Shown here: positions 1 to 10,596 of the stretch, piece by piece
Layout: each line of letters opens with the position of its first letter
Position numbering within the stretch: position 1 is the first letter of the stretch
DNA from: an uncultured Candidatus Saccharibacteria bacterium
GTDB taxonomy: Bacteria > Patescibacteriota > Saccharimonadia > Saccharimonadales > Saccharimonadaceae
Direction: 5' to 3'
Assembly: GCA_938033875.1 (NCBI GenBank)
Contig: CALHKG010000014.1
Span: 1 to 64,000 of the forward strand
Length of the DNA stretch: 64,000 nt
Made by a program: the position numbers and the translations under genes
The notes under the pieces: generated by a model
Databases searched by the model: none
Told to the model about the DNA's origin: nothing
The model's input: the letters and a program-made list of their open reading frames with translations, nothing else

Positions 1-132
1 AATTATATATTCTATCAACAACTAAAACCCCGCTTCATGCTTAAGTTTCGTCTTATAATCTTATAATCTTACATCTGCTTGTCAAGGTACGCTTTCGGAC
101 AAGGAACAAATTTCAACTCGTCAACAAAAGCC
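1..132 (-). promoter_or_regulatory. Repeated structured leader, copy 1 (runs off the left edge)
   Basis: Read on the minus strand, this segment matches by eye the leaders at 1739-1977 and 61028-61255. It carries the CTTGTC/GACAAG hairpin arms and the left arm AAGCATGAAGCGGGGTTT (rc of 25-42) of the long stem. The right arm, any palindrome and any ORF would lie beyond position 1. It is closer to the 61028 copy than to the 1739 copy. It implies a third cassette just outside the window. Confidence 0.75.
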
Positions 133-139
133 AAAATAT

Positions 140-168
140 ATATTATCACCAATATTCCAAAACGTCAA
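140..168 (-). promoter_or_regulatory. Promoter of leader copy 1
   Basis: On the minus strand, TTGACG (163-168), a 17-nt spacer and TAATAT (140-145) precede the conserved CTTTTGTTGA start of the leader. Spacing and distance to the leader are the same as in the two other copies. Confidence 0.75.
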
Positions 169-199
169 TACTCACAACAAATAACTTCCAAAACCAATA

Positions 200-268
200 G
201 AAATAGCCCGCCAAGAGAGCTCCGGCCGAGACCAGAGGTCTCAAGGTTGAACTATTTCTTAGGCGGGC
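200..268 (-). terminator. Branched intrinsic terminator of the membrane-protein gene
   Basis: Directly after the stop codon at 270, the minus strand has an outer stem GCCCGCC/GGCGGGC (arms 262-268 and 206-212), an internal perfect GAGACC/GGTCTC hairpin, and then a T-rich run. The inner hairpin makes it larger than the simple stem-loops used elsewhere in the window. Confidence 0.65.
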
Positions 269-269
269 A

Positions 270-728
270 TCAGCCCTGATGTGCATCATCCTGCGTATCC
301 GCAGTATTCTTGCTTTCTAATACCAGAAAACACAAGGCCACCAGGGCTGATGCAATTGCCATAAATAGCGAAGATAGGTAGTAGCCTAAGTTGGCTGGCG
401 TATTTGCTGGAATGCTAGCACAGGAATAGATTACCAGTACTAGAAGAGCGGTATATGCCACTAACAATACGATAATGGCAATAGTTCCAGCGATGATTGG
501 AAAATGTTGCTTCTGCTCTTTGGCGGCAATTTCCCGCAACTTCATTAGCAGATAAGCTAAAAGTAGCATTTCTGCCATTGCTGCTAGAGCTAGGGCAGAT
601 GAGGCTTCGCGAAAGGTAAGCACTGGAGCGTCGTGGGTTTTTGTGACAAGTGAAGCGATGTCTATGATGATAGCTGCAATAGCTAATGACAAAGCAGAAG
701 CGCAGAGAGCAAAATTCACCTTCATCAT
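270..728 (-). CDS. Small four-helix membrane protein of unknown function
   Basis: 152 aa with about four hydrophobic segments (near residues 5-27, 43-63, 77-100 and 115-137), short charged loops and an acidic C-terminus. No catalytic motif is visible and I do not recognise the family. GAGGAGG lies just before two consecutive ATG codons; the second (725) has the better spacing, so the protein may start one residue later. It has its own promoter at 801-829 and terminator at 200-268, so it is probably transcribed alone. It lies directly downstream of the repeated cassette on the same strand, and a fragment resembling its promoter region recurs at 60921-60945 upstream of the other cassette. A link between the two is therefore possible but unproven. 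Confidence 0.7.
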   Translation of the reverse strand: MMKVNFALCASALSLAIAAIIIDIASLVTKTHDAPVLTFREASSALALAAMAEMLLLAYLLMKLREIAAKEQKQHFPIIAGTIAIIVLLVAYTALLVLVIYSCASIPANTPANLGYYLSSLFMAIASALVALCFLVLESKNTADTQDDAHQG

Positions 729-800
729 TTCCTCCTCGGAATTGGATGGGGACTTAAGGGCCGACTTTTAATGCCACATTGGACATAAAAGCTGATATCA

Positions 801-829
801 TTTATATCACTTATCAATAATTAAGTCAA
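801..829 (-). promoter_or_regulatory. Promoter of the 270-728 membrane gene
   Basis: Minus strand TTGACT (824-829), 17-nt spacer, TATAAA (801-806), followed by ATCAGCTTTTATGTCC. The segment after the -10 box resembles the start region of the cassette promoters. Confidence 0.75.
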
Positions 830-835
830 TAATAT

Positions 836-860
836 ATAAAAAACAGCCCCAGTTGGGACT
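836..860 (-). terminator. Cassette terminator, copy 2
   Basis: On the minus strand AGTCCCA/TGGGGCT (845-860) folds into a short stem followed by GTTTTTT. The same terminator, with the same upstream words, ends the cassette at 62074-62096. Confidence 0.8.
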
Positions 861-1006
861 TGATAATTTCCAATGAATAGTGTAAGCAGATGAAGATATA
901 AGATTAGATGCCTGGCGTGACATCAATCCGATATCACCGTCTGCTTGTCACTATGTTGCTCCTGATAACTTCCCGTTAGGAACTAACGGGAAGAAAAATC
1001 AGAAGG
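861..1006 (-). other. Structured 3' untranslated region of cassette 2
   Basis: Between the ORF stop and the terminator there are about 145 nt without a gene. A perfect 10-bp hairpin TTCCCGTTAG/CTAACGGGAA (970-992) follows the stop. GACAAGCAGA and TCTGCTTA words then flank a central segment as inverted partners. The last part, from TTCATTGGAAATTAT to the terminator, is nearly identical to 62057-62096. Confidence 0.65.
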
Positions 1007-1738
1007 CTAGAGTTGAGAACGTGGCGGGGTTGAAGGCACGAACCATGAATTGGGATGTCCAAAAACAGAGTAGTTATGGTATGCATGGAGGCCATTCTCG
1101 TAATCATGAACCATAACTTCTGCTCGCCCCTCGCGACGAAGGGGGCGAAGGGATACCAAGCCTACTTCGTAGACAATGTTATTCGCGCCGGGGAATGGAA
1201 AGCGATCTCCTTCTCGGAGCTTTATCAATTGGATCCTCGTGCTGTAGGGTATAACAATGACAGTCGCCTCGTCTTTGCACTCTTCATAGTCGAAGAGCCA
1301 GTTGAGGCCACTAGCACACATCGTAAAAGTATTAAACCTGGCAGCAAAGTTGTTTACTTTCAGTGTGAAGCTGCTGACTCCGTCCAGTGTGGAGGCGCCG
1401 ATATGCATCGTGAATACAGTCTGGCCATTATCAGCCTTTTGGAGCTGAGGGGTGTCGTCCTCTAGTGTGACGTCGGGGATAATAACTACCTTAGTTTTTG
1501 AAGCCCAGTAGTTAATTTTTGAAGCCCCGAAGTTAGTTCTTGAAGTCCAGGAGCTAACTTTTGAAGTCCAAAAGTGGAATTCGTTTCCTATTTTCCCGAA
1601 TTCGGGATGGGTTGACTTTGGGAAATAAATCTTGATAACGTTATCATCCTTGAGCCACTCAATAGTAACGTTCTCAACGTGGACGGTGACAGCCTTCTTG
1701 CGGAAGATATCATAATACTGGGTGCGACAAAATGCCAT
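1007..1738 (-). CDS. Orphan cassette protein with a heptapeptide repeat
   Basis: 243 aa, no signal peptide or membrane segment, and no family I recognise. The N-terminus (MAFCRTQYYDIFRKK) weakly recalls the other cassette protein at 61256 (MA...YDKTFR), but the rest does not align by eye. Residues about 55-82 form four 7-aa repeats of the type W-T/A-S-K-x-x-x, encoded by four 21-bp repeats (1491-1574). The rest looks beta-rich, with alternating hydrophobic residues. The start ATG at 1738 follows AAAGGGCCAGAAA at the end of the conserved leader, at the same place as in the other cassette. Base composition looks more GC-rich than neighbouring non-ribosomal genes. The reading frame is supported by leader, start site and terminator, not by homology. 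Confidence 0.7.
   Translation of the reverse strand: MAFCRTQYYDIFRKKAVTVHVENVTIEWLKDDNVIKIYFPKSTHPEFGKIGNEFHFWTSKVSSWTSRTNFGASKINYWASKTKVVIIPDVTLEDDTPQLQKADNGQTVFTMHIGASTLDGVSSFTLKVNNFAARFNTFTMCASGLNWLFDYEECKDEATVIVIPYSTRIQLIKLREGDRFPFPGANNIVYEVGLVSLRPLRREGRAEVMVHDYENGLHAYHNYSVFGHPNSWFVPSTPPRSQL
1491..1574 (-). repeat. Four tandem 21-bp repeats inside the cassette ORF
   Basis: Units at 1491-1511, 1512-1532, 1533-1553 and 1554-1574 share the core TTTTTGAAG on the plus strand. Because the unit is 21 bp, copy-number change keeps the frame and would add or remove heptapeptides. Confidence 0.8.
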
Positions 1739-1977
1739 TTTCTGGCCCTTTCTTATCTCTCGCGGCGACTGTCGCCATCTTTGCTTTTTTGGGGCAAAGA
1801 CTCCATGCTATATGATCAAGCATGAAACGAGATTTTAATTGTCAATTACATCTTCTATCAACAACCAAAAACTCGCTTCATGCTTAATTTCGTTTTATAT
1901 CTTATATCTTACATCTGCTTGTCAAAGTTCACTTTCGGACAAGGAATAAATCTCAACTCATCAACAAAAGCTTATGT
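1739..1977 (-). promoter_or_regulatory. Repeated structured leader, copy 2
   Basis: About 235 nt between promoter and start codon, matching the leader at 61028-61255 nearly throughout. Visible elements in transcript order are the CTTGTC/GACAAG hairpin; an 18-nt stem between 1868-1885 and 1818-1835 (one G-U pair, one mismatch); and the palindrome GGCGACAGTCGCC (1764-1776) before the ribosome-binding site. In the other copy the palindrome has a different centre but is still self-complementary. Confidence 0.75.
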
Positions 1978-1979
1978 CA

Positions 1980-2008
1980 TTTGTACTACACTTGCACATA
2001 AAAGTCAA
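1980..2008 (-). promoter_or_regulatory. Promoter of cassette 2
   Basis: Minus strand TTGACT (2003-2008), 17-nt spacer, TACAAA (1980-1985), then eight nucleotides to CTTTTGTTG. A second TTGACT (2013-2018) overlaps the stop codon of the branching-enzyme gene, so the cassette abuts that gene directly. Confidence 0.75.
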
Positions 2009-2010
2009 CA

Positions 2011-5223
<3,213 letters not shown>

Positions 5224-5227
5224 GCTA

Positions 5228-5256
5228 TTTACAACTGATTGGAAAATCGTTATAAT
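5228..5256 (+). promoter_or_regulatory. tuf promoter
   Basis: TTTACA (5228-5233), 17-nt spacer and TATAAT (5251-5256). This gives a leader of about 75 nt before tuf, with AAGGAGAA close to the ATG. Confidence 0.75.
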
Positions 5257-5337
5257 TAAACTCATACGCCGTGAGGTCTTTTTTATGGACTGTACCCGCG
5301 TGAAAAATAATAATTAAATTAAGGAGAACTTCTACAA

Positions 5338-6522
5338 ATGGCAGATGCATTTGACCGAAGCAAACCGCACGTTAACGTTGGTACAATGGGCCACGTTGAC
5401 CACGGTAAGACTACGCTGACTGCTGCGATTACTGCAGTGTTGGCAAAGCGCCTACCAAGCGCAGTTAACAAACCTGTTGCGTACGACCAGATCGACAACG
5501 CACCAGAAGAGAAGCAACGTGGTATTACTATCGCGTCTTCACACCAAGAGTATGAATCAAAGAATCGTCACTATGCACACGTTGACATGCCAGGACACGC
5601 TGACTACGTCAAGAACATGATCACCGGTGCTGCTCAGGTTGACGGTGCGGTATTGGTTATCGCTGCAACTGACGGCCCAATGCCTCAGACTCGTGAGCAC
5701 GTTTTGCTTGCAAAGCAGGTTGGTGTGCCAAAGATCGTTGTCTTCTTGAATAAGATGGACATGGCTGACGAAGAAATGGTTGAGCTGATCGAAGAAGAAG
5801 TTCGCGAACTTCTTGAAAAGAACGGCTTCGACAAAGACGCTCCAATCATCAAGGGTTCTGCTCTTAAGGCTCTTGAAGGTGACGAGAAATACGAAGACGC
5901 TATTATGGAATTGGTTGACGCAATGGACAGCTACATTCCAGAGCCAGCACGTGACATGGACAAACCATTCATTATGCCAATTGAGGACGTCTTCTCAATT
6001 AAGGGTCGTGGTACAGTAGCAACTGGTCGTATCGAGCAGGGTGTTGTTAAATTGAACGACGAAGTTGAAATCGTTGGTTTGAAGCCAACTCAAAAGTCAG
6101 TTGTAACTGGTATTGAGGCCTTCAAGAAATCTCTTGACCAAGGTCAAGCAGGTGACAACGCAGGTGTCTTGCTACGTGGTATTGAGCGCAGCGACATTGA
6201 GCGCGGTCAAGTTTTGGCAAAGCCAGGCACAATTACTCCACATACTGAGTTTGAAGCTGAAGTTTACATCTTGAAGAAGGAAGAAGGCGGTCGCCACACT
6301 CCATTCTCAAAGGGCTACAAGCCACAGTTCTACTTCCGCACAACTGACGTTACTGGTGAAGTTGAATTGCCAGCTGACAAAGAAATGGTTATGCCAGGCG
6401 ACACTGTAACCTTCAAGGTTAAGTTGCTTGCGCCAATCGCTATGGAGCAAGGTTTGAACTTTGCTATCCGCGAAGGTGGCCGTACAGTTGGTGCTGGTGT
6501 TGTTACAAAGATCAACAAATAA
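5338..6522 (+). CDS. tuf: Elongation factor Tu
   Basis: 394 aa, full length. It delivers aminoacyl-tRNA to the ribosomal A site as a GTP complex. G1 GHVDHGKT, the switch II motif [12 protein letters not shown] and the NKMD base-recognition motif are all present, followed by the two beta-barrel domains. The gene stands alone here, with its own promoter (5228-5256), a clear AAGGAGAA ribosome-binding site and a strong terminator (6547-6571), and is not linked to rpsL-rpsG-fusA as in many bacteria. Codons are of the highly expressed type. Confidence 0.98.
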   Translation: MADAFDRSKPHVNVGTMGHVDHGKTTLTAAITAVLAKRLPSAVNKPVAYDQIDNAPEEKQRGITIASSHQEYESKNRHYAHVDMPGHADYVKNMITGAAQVDGAVLVIAATDGPMPQTREHVLLAKQVGVPKIVVFLNKMDMADEEMVELIEEEVRELLEKNGFDKDAPIIKGSALKALEGDEKYEDAIMELVDAMDSYIPEPARDMDKPFIMPIEDVFSIKGRGTVATGRIEQGVVKLNDEVEIVGLKPTQKSVVTGIEAFKKSLDQGQAGDNAGVLLRGIERSDIERGQVLAKPGTITPHTEFEAEVYILKKEEGGRHTPFSKGYKPQFYFRTTDVTGEVELPADKEMVMPGDTVTFKVKLLAPIAMEQGLNFAIREGGRTVGAGVVTKINK

Positions 6523-6546
6523 TCTTGATAACACAAGCCTAATTAA

Positions 6547-6571
6547 ATCCCCCGAGTTCCGGGGGATTTTT
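6547..6571 (+). terminator. tuf terminator
   Basis: ATCCCCC/GGGGGAT stem with a 7-nt loop followed by a T run. Confidence 0.9.
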
Positions 6572-6660
6572 GATTGCTACAAGAAGGAGTTAATTGACAA
6601 ATCGGTAATGTTTATGGCAGAATAAAAACATCTAATATAAAACAGAAAAAGGAGATTTTG

Positions 6661-7602
6661 GTGAATAAACAGAAATTGCTAATTGTTGGCGGCGGTGGAA
6701 TGGTCGGTGCGACGGCGGCTTATGCGTGCGCGTTGCGTAGTGTCATTGAAGAGATTGTGTTGATTGACCGTAATGAGGATTTGGCTTGGGGTCAAGCGGC
6801 TGACATCAATGACGCGATGGGAATTGACAGAAATGTCGTGGTTCATACGGGAGATTATTCTGACATCAATGACGATGACATTGTTGTGATTACTGCGGGT
6901 GCGCCGCAACTTCCTGGACAAACTCGATTAGAATTGATTGACGTTAACGCAAAAATTATGCGTGATATCGTGAGAAATATTATGGCGAATGGCGCGAAGC
7001 CGTATTTGGTGATTGTCAGTAATCCGGTTGATGTTCTGACTTACGTGGCGCTTAAGGAATCTGGTTTGCCGAAAAATCGCGTGTTTGGGACGGGTACGAC
7101 GCTTGATACTTCGCGAATGAAGTCGTATTTGGCGGACGCATTCAATGTCGATAGTAAAGCTGTTGACGCTTATATTTTGGGTGAGCATGGCGATTCGTCG
7201 TTTTCGACAATTGAGACGGCGCAAATTGGTGAAGTGCCGATTAGAGAATATCCTGGTTTTACAGAGGAAATGATTGACGGAATTGAACAGAAGGTTCGCG
7301 ACAGAGCTTATCGGGTGATTGAAACGAAGAAATCGACGTATTTTGCGATTGGGTTTGTCGTGTCTAAGATTGTTTCGGCACTCCGAAAATCGACGCACAC
7401 GGTTTATCCCGTCTGCTCTTTGGCTGAAGGCGAATATGGCTTGAATAATGTTGTGCTTGGATTGCCGTCAATAGTTAATAGCGACGGCGTGAAGATTTTG
7501 GTGGGCTATCCACTTACCGAGCGAGAAAAAGAATCGCTGAATAAATCCGCTGGAATTATTGCGGAAATGATTTCTCATCTTGATAAAGCGGAAAATTGCT
7601 GA
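6661..7602 (+). CDS. ldh: L-lactate dehydrogenase
   Basis: 313 aa. It reduces pyruvate to L-lactate with NADH and fits a fermentative lifestyle. The Rossmann motif GGGGMVGA is at the N-terminus. GQTR carries the Gln that favours pyruvate over oxaloacetate (malate dehydrogenases have Arg there), SNPVDVLTYV follows, and the catalytic His sits in GEHGDSS. GTG 6661 lies 6 nt after AGGAG and is better placed than the preceding in-frame TTG 6658. The promoter TTGACA is at 6594-6599 with a weak CAGAAT about 18 nt further on. Single gene between tuf and rpsJ. Confidence 0.93.
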   Translation: MNKQKLLIVGGGGMVGATAAYACALRSVIEEIVLIDRNEDLAWGQAADINDAMGIDRNVVVHTGDYSDINDDDIVVITAGAPQLPGQTRLELIDVNAKIMRDIVRNIMANGAKPYLVIVSNPVDVLTYVALKESGLPKNRVFGTGTTLDTSRMKSYLADAFNVDSKAVDAYILGEHGDSSFSTIETAQIGEVPIREYPGFTEEMIDGIEQKVRDRAYRVIETKKSTYFAIGFVVSKIVSALRKSTHTVYPVCSLAEGEYGLNNVVLGLPSIVNSDGVKILVGYPLTEREKESLNKSAGIIAEMISHLDKAENC

Positions 7603-7608
7603 TATAAT
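7581..7608 (+). promoter_or_regulatory. rpsJ promoter
   Basis: TTGATA (7581-7586), 16-nt spacer and TATAAT (7603-7608). It lies over the 3' end of ldh and gives a leader of about 85 nt before rpsJ. Confidence 0.7.
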
Positions 7609-7698
7609 CGCATAGTTAATAATAATTCATCTCGAGAACTCGATTGACTATAAATAGGATAATTGGAGGTTACGAGATCGCACACAAGAGGAGGAGCT

Positions 7699-8016
7699 AT
7701 GGCTCAAGATACAGGAATTAAAATCCGTATTCGTCTGAAGGCTTATGACCACAAAGTCATCGACCAATCAGCAAAACAAATTATCGACACCGCAATTCGC
7801 ACAGGTGCTAACGTGGCTGGTCCAGTGCCTTTGCCAACTCGACGCAGCACTTACACCGTCGTAAAGAGTCCGCACGTTTACAAAACTGGTGGTGAATCTT
7901 ACGAGCGCCGCGTCCACAAGCGTCTGATTGATATTACAAACGCTACACCAAAGACGATTGATAGCTTGCAGAACTTGAATTTGCCAGCTGGCGTTGATGC
8001 TGAAATTCGTATGTAA
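7699..8016 (+). CDS. rpsJ: 30S ribosomal protein S10
   Basis: 105 aa from ATG 7699, which follows AGGAGGAGCT; the 12 upstream in-frame codons contain that site, so a start at 7663 is unlikely. The S10 core is complete, including the GPVPLPT loop and the [15 protein letters not shown] segment, where family members usually read K.SREQFE. Normally the first gene of the S10 operon; here a terminator (8036-8063) and two small genes separate it from rplC, so it is a unit of its own. Confidence 0.97.
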   Translation: MAQDTGIKIRIRLKAYDHKVIDQSAKQIIDTAIRTGANVAGPVPLPTRRSTYTVVKSPHVYKTGGESYERRVHKRLIDITNATPKTIDSLQNLNLPAGVDAEIRM

Positions 8017-8035
8017 TTTAACGATATATAAAATT

Positions 8036-8063
8036 TCCGCCTCTTGAACGGGGCGGATTTTTT
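8036..8063 (+). terminator. rpsJ terminator
   Basis: TCCGCC/GGCGGA stem followed by six T. It ends the rpsJ transcript before the rest of the S10 block. Confidence 0.8.
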
Positions 8064-8085
8064 ATGCTATAATTCCATTTAGCTT

Positions 8086-8418
8086 ATGACAAAACAAAAA
8101 ACTCGTACTTATGCTCGCAATCGCTCGAAGTCTAGCGAGCTGTTTAGTCGCAAAGGTCGCGAACGCATTTATGATAATGATGGCTCATTTTTCTTGAAGT
8201 TGGTGGTTTTTGTGATATTAAGTGCGCTGTGGCTTCGTCTAAAAAATCCAATTGAAGTTGGCGGTTTGGTTGTCCAGGCTATTCCTGTCGGGCTATTTAT
8301 TGCGTTGCTGCTGGTATTAAAGATTGAGAAATATCAATTCAACCGGAAAATTTGGTACGTCACGATAATTTTCATGGCAATTCTGACTTCGTTTACGCCA
8401 GTTGGCGTGATGATTTAA
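8086..8418 (+). CDS. Small membrane protein of unknown function
   Basis: 110 aa. A basic N-terminus of about 33 residues is followed by three hydrophobic segments (about 36-51, 60-79 and 89-107). No family recognised. TATAAT at 8068-8073 lies 12 nt before the ATG and no Shine-Dalgarno is present, so the 5' leader would be only about 5 nt. It is inserted between rpsJ and rplC and shares a bidirectional terminator (8437-8471) with the next, convergent gene. Confidence 0.7.
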   Translation: MTKQKTRTYARNRSKSSELFSRKGRERIYDNDGSFFLKLVVFVILSALWLRLKNPIEVGGLVVQAIPVGLFIALLLVLKIEKYQFNRKIWYVTIIFMAILTSFTPVGVMI

Positions 8419-8436
8419 TCGCTATGGATTCGTTAT

Positions 8437-8471
8437 AAAATAATACCGTCCAATTAGGACGATATTATTTT
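8437..8471. terminator. Bidirectional terminator
   Basis: AAAATAATA and CGTCC pair with GGACG and TATTATTTT around a short loop, with T runs on both strands. It serves the convergent genes 8086-8418 and 8498-8797. Confidence 0.85.
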
Positions 8472-8497
8472 GCTTGAAGTTGTTTGCTCTTAAACTT

Positions 8498-8797
8498 CTA
8501 GAATGGGCGACCGCCGCCCAACTTGCTAATAGCGTATCCAGAGTCTTGAATAATGTCAATTAGCGCCTCGGCTCGTGTAGCTGCGTCTGGGATATTTTTA
8601 GCCGCCTCGTAAGCTAAGCGGAACATCTTACTGCTGTTGGTTATTCTTGCGGCTGACATGTATATACGAATTTTTCGTTCTCCGTCAACATCTTCCATCC
8701 TATCTATATTTGGCACTAGTGCATTAATAGCCTCATCTCTGATAGTGCGTAAATTATTCAGTTCTTCGTTAGTATTTTCGATTTGAGAATCGTTCAT
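8498..8797 (-). CDS. Small helical protein of unknown function
   Basis: 99 aa, predicted mostly helical and acidic, with a final GGGRPF. No family recognised. Ribosome-binding site AGGGGGC lies before the ATG, and TATAAT stands upstream on the minus strand (near 8838-8843). It sits between rpsJ and rplC, in antisense orientation to the ribosomal block, which makes it accessory to the conserved order. Confidence 0.65.
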   Translation of the reverse strand: MNDSQIENTNEELNNLRTIRDEAINALVPNIDRMEDVDGERKIRIYMSAARITNSSKMFRLAYEAAKNIPDAATRAEALIDIIQDSGYAISKLGGGRPF

Positions 8798-8883
8798 GAT
8801 TGCCCCCTAATTAATAAAATTTCTTTTCGAATATGATTATAGCATATGCGGAATTGTAGATAAAACAGAACATATGTCATGGG

Positions 8884-8913
8884 TTGACTTTTTAGGCTCA
8901 ATTGTGCTACAAT
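8884..8913 (+). promoter_or_regulatory. Promoter of the L3-S8 ribosomal block
   Basis: TTGACT (8884-8889), 18-nt spacer and TACAAT (8908-8913). Confidence 0.8.
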
Positions 8914-8919
8914 TTACGA

Positions 8920-9060
8920 GTAATTTCTATTACGCGTAATATCAACTGTTCTCCTTGGTGAATGAGCAGGTCTGGTTATGAGCGGATGTTTACATTTAAT
9001 GTTCTCCCAGAATCCAGAAACCGCACGTCATCAGGAGTATTTAAGTGGGAGTGAGGAAAA
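8920..9060 (+). promoter_or_regulatory. Leader of the rplC operon, possibly autoregulatory
   Basis: About 140 nt with a TATTACGCGTAATA palindrome near its start and CTCCC (near 9003-9007), which could pair with the GGGAG next to the ribosome-binding site. In many bacteria the S10 operon leader binds L4; this sequence does not obviously match the known E. coli form, so the regulatory role is an inference. Confidence 0.35.
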
Positions 9061-9675
9061 GTGAAAACACTTCTCGGTACCAAACTTGGTATGACCCAGC
9101 TCTTGGCTGAAGACGGCAAAGCCATTCCGGTAACGCTGATCCAAGCCGGCCCTGTCACCGTTACTCAGGTGAAGACCGTCGAAACCGACGGTTACAATGC
9201 GGTACAGGTAGCTTTTGGAGAGGGTAAGAACCTGAGCAAGGCCGTGGCTGGACACGTTAAGCCAGCCCAAGTGACCCCGAAACATATTCGGGAATTCCGT
9301 GTCGACCAGATTCCAGAGGATCTGAAAGTTGGCAGTGAAATTAATGTTTCCGCGTTTGAAGTCGGCGATTTTGTCGATGCAACCGGAACCAGCAAAGGTA
9401 AAGGTTTCGCTGGAACCATTAAACGCCACAACTTTAAGCGTCACCGCAAGACGCACGGTGGTAAAGGTAATACTCGTAAGCCAGGTTCAATTGGCTCGAT
9501 GTATCCACAAAAAGTTTTCAAGGGTAAGACGATGGCTGGTCATATGGGTCACGAACGTGTTACTGTTAAGAACTTGGAAGTGGCATATGTTGATCCAGAG
9601 ACCAATCTAATCGGGGTTAAGGGCGCTGTTCCTGGACCACGAAAGGGGCTGATTATTTTAGGAGGTAACAAGTAA
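9061..9675 (+). CDS. rplC: 50S ribosomal protein L3
   Basis: 204 aa. The start is GTG 9061 after GAGTGAGGAAAA. The N-terminal KTLLGTKLGMTQL and the central extension with HRKTHGGKGNTRKPGSIG (the loop reaching the peptidyl-transferase centre) identify the family. First gene of the long block from L3 to S8. Its stop overlaps the rplD start in TAATG, so translational coupling is likely. Confidence 0.97.
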   Translation: MKTLLGTKLGMTQLLAEDGKAIPVTLIQAGPVTVTQVKTVETDGYNAVQVAFGEGKNLSKAVAGHVKPAQVTPKHIREFRVDQIPEDLKVGSEINVSAFEVGDFVDATGTSKGKGFAGTIKRHNFKRHRKTHGGKGNTRKPGSIGSMYPQKVFKGKTMAGHMGHERVTVKNLEVAYVDPETNLIGVKGAVPGPRKGLIILGGNK

Positions 9676-10274
9676 TGGCAGATTCAACCAAACTTCCTAA
9701 AGACATTTTTGCTGTGGAAGTGCCAAATCACGAATTGTTGAAATTGGCATATGACAGCTACTTGGCAAACGCACGCCTAGCTAGCGCTACGACCAAGCAG
9801 CGCGGCGAAGTTTCTGGTGGTGGTAAAAAACCATGGAAGCAAAAGGGAACTGGTCGAGCACGTTTCGGCTCAAGCCGTAACCCAATCTGGCGCGGCGGTG
9901 GTGTAGTATTTGGCCCACGCGGCAACGAAAACTACACTAAAAAATTGTCAAAGACTGCTAAGAAAGTGGCAGTTCGCCAAGCTTTGACCGTAGCTAACGA
10001 AGCTAAGAAAATTGTCGTTAAAGATGTTAAGACTACTGGCAAGACCAAGGAAGCCGCAACATTCCTAGCCGACAACAAGTTCGAGCGCCGTGTTCTGATC
10101 GTTGTAGATGAGAAGACACCAGAACTTATGCGTGCTACAAACAATATTCAGAACGTTTTGGTGGTTCGCGCTAATTATCTAAGCGTTTATCACATTCTGA
10201 ATGCGGATACAATCGTTATAACACCGAAAGCTCTACCTGTAATTACTGCATGGTTGGGCAAGGAGGAAGCGTAA
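9675..10274 (+). CDS. rplD: 50S ribosomal protein L4
   Basis: 199 aa. The exit-tunnel loop is visible as KQRGEVSGGGKKPWKQKGTG followed by RARFGSSRNPIWRGGG, and the globular domain surrounds it. It overlaps rplC by one nucleotide and precedes rplW by one. In other bacteria L4 can repress its own operon through the leader; such a site is only possible here. Confidence 0.97.
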   Translation: MADSTKLPKDIFAVEVPNHELLKLAYDSYLANARLASATTKQRGEVSGGGKKPWKQKGTGRARFGSSRNPIWRGGGVVFGPRGNENYTKKLSKTAKKVAVRQALTVANEAKKIVVKDVKTTGKTKEAATFLADNKFERRVLIVVDEKTPELMRATNNIQNVLVVRANYLSVYHILNADTIVITPKALPVITAWLGKEEA

Positions 10275-10275
10275 T

Positions 10276-10596
10276 ATGAAACAGACGATTATTATCCCAC
10301 GCGTTAGTGAAAAGGCTTACGCACAGAGCGCCAATGGTGTATATGTGCTACGCGTTCCACTTAACTTGAATAAGAACGAAATCAAATCAGCTGTAGAAGC
10401 ACAATTTGGCGTTACTGTAGTTAAGGTTAAAACCTTAGTACAAGACGGCAAGGCTGTACGCTTCTCACGAGGCAAGAATCGTTATCCTGGCACAACAACG
10501 CGCAAGGATTGGAAGAAGGCTTACGTGACGCTGAAAGAAGGCGATAAGCTCGATGTGTTTGACGCAGTAGAGCAGCAGATGGAGGAGACCAAGTAA
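10276..10596 (+). CDS. rplW: 50S ribosomal protein L23
   Basis: 106 aa. It begins with IIPRVSEKAYAQ, the family signature for binding 23S domain III, and includes the RFSRGKNRYPGTTTRKDWKKA loop region that reaches the exit tunnel. AGGAGG precedes the ATG inside the end of rplD. The stop overlaps the rplB start by one base. Confidence 0.96.
   Translation: MKQTIIIPRVSEKAYAQSANGVYVLRVPLNLNKNEIKSAVEAQFGVTVVKVKTLVQDGKAVRFSRGKNRYPGTTTRKDWKKAYVTLKEGDKLDVFDAVEQQMEETK

Noticed and set aside
79..279. 66-aa plus-strand ORF in the left end
   Set aside because: It runs antisense through the leader repeat and terminator and has no supporting signals.
1055..1465. 136-aa plus-strand ORF opposite the cassette ORF
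   Set aside because: The minus-strand ORF has the conserved leader, start site and terminator; the plus-strand frame has no ribosome-binding site or promoter and is its shadow.
1491..1574. CRISPR-like array
   Set aside because: The 21-bp units are directly adjacent, have no spacers, and are in frame within an ORF.
1743..1990. Known insertion sequence as explanation for the repeated leader
   Set aside because: No transposase, no terminal inverted repeats bounding the unit, and the shared part coincides with promoter, leader, 3'UTR and terminator.
5281..5337. Small peptide or terminator in the tuf leader (GCCGTGAGGTCTTTTTT)
   Set aside because: The T run has no stable stem before it, and no convincing reading frame is present.
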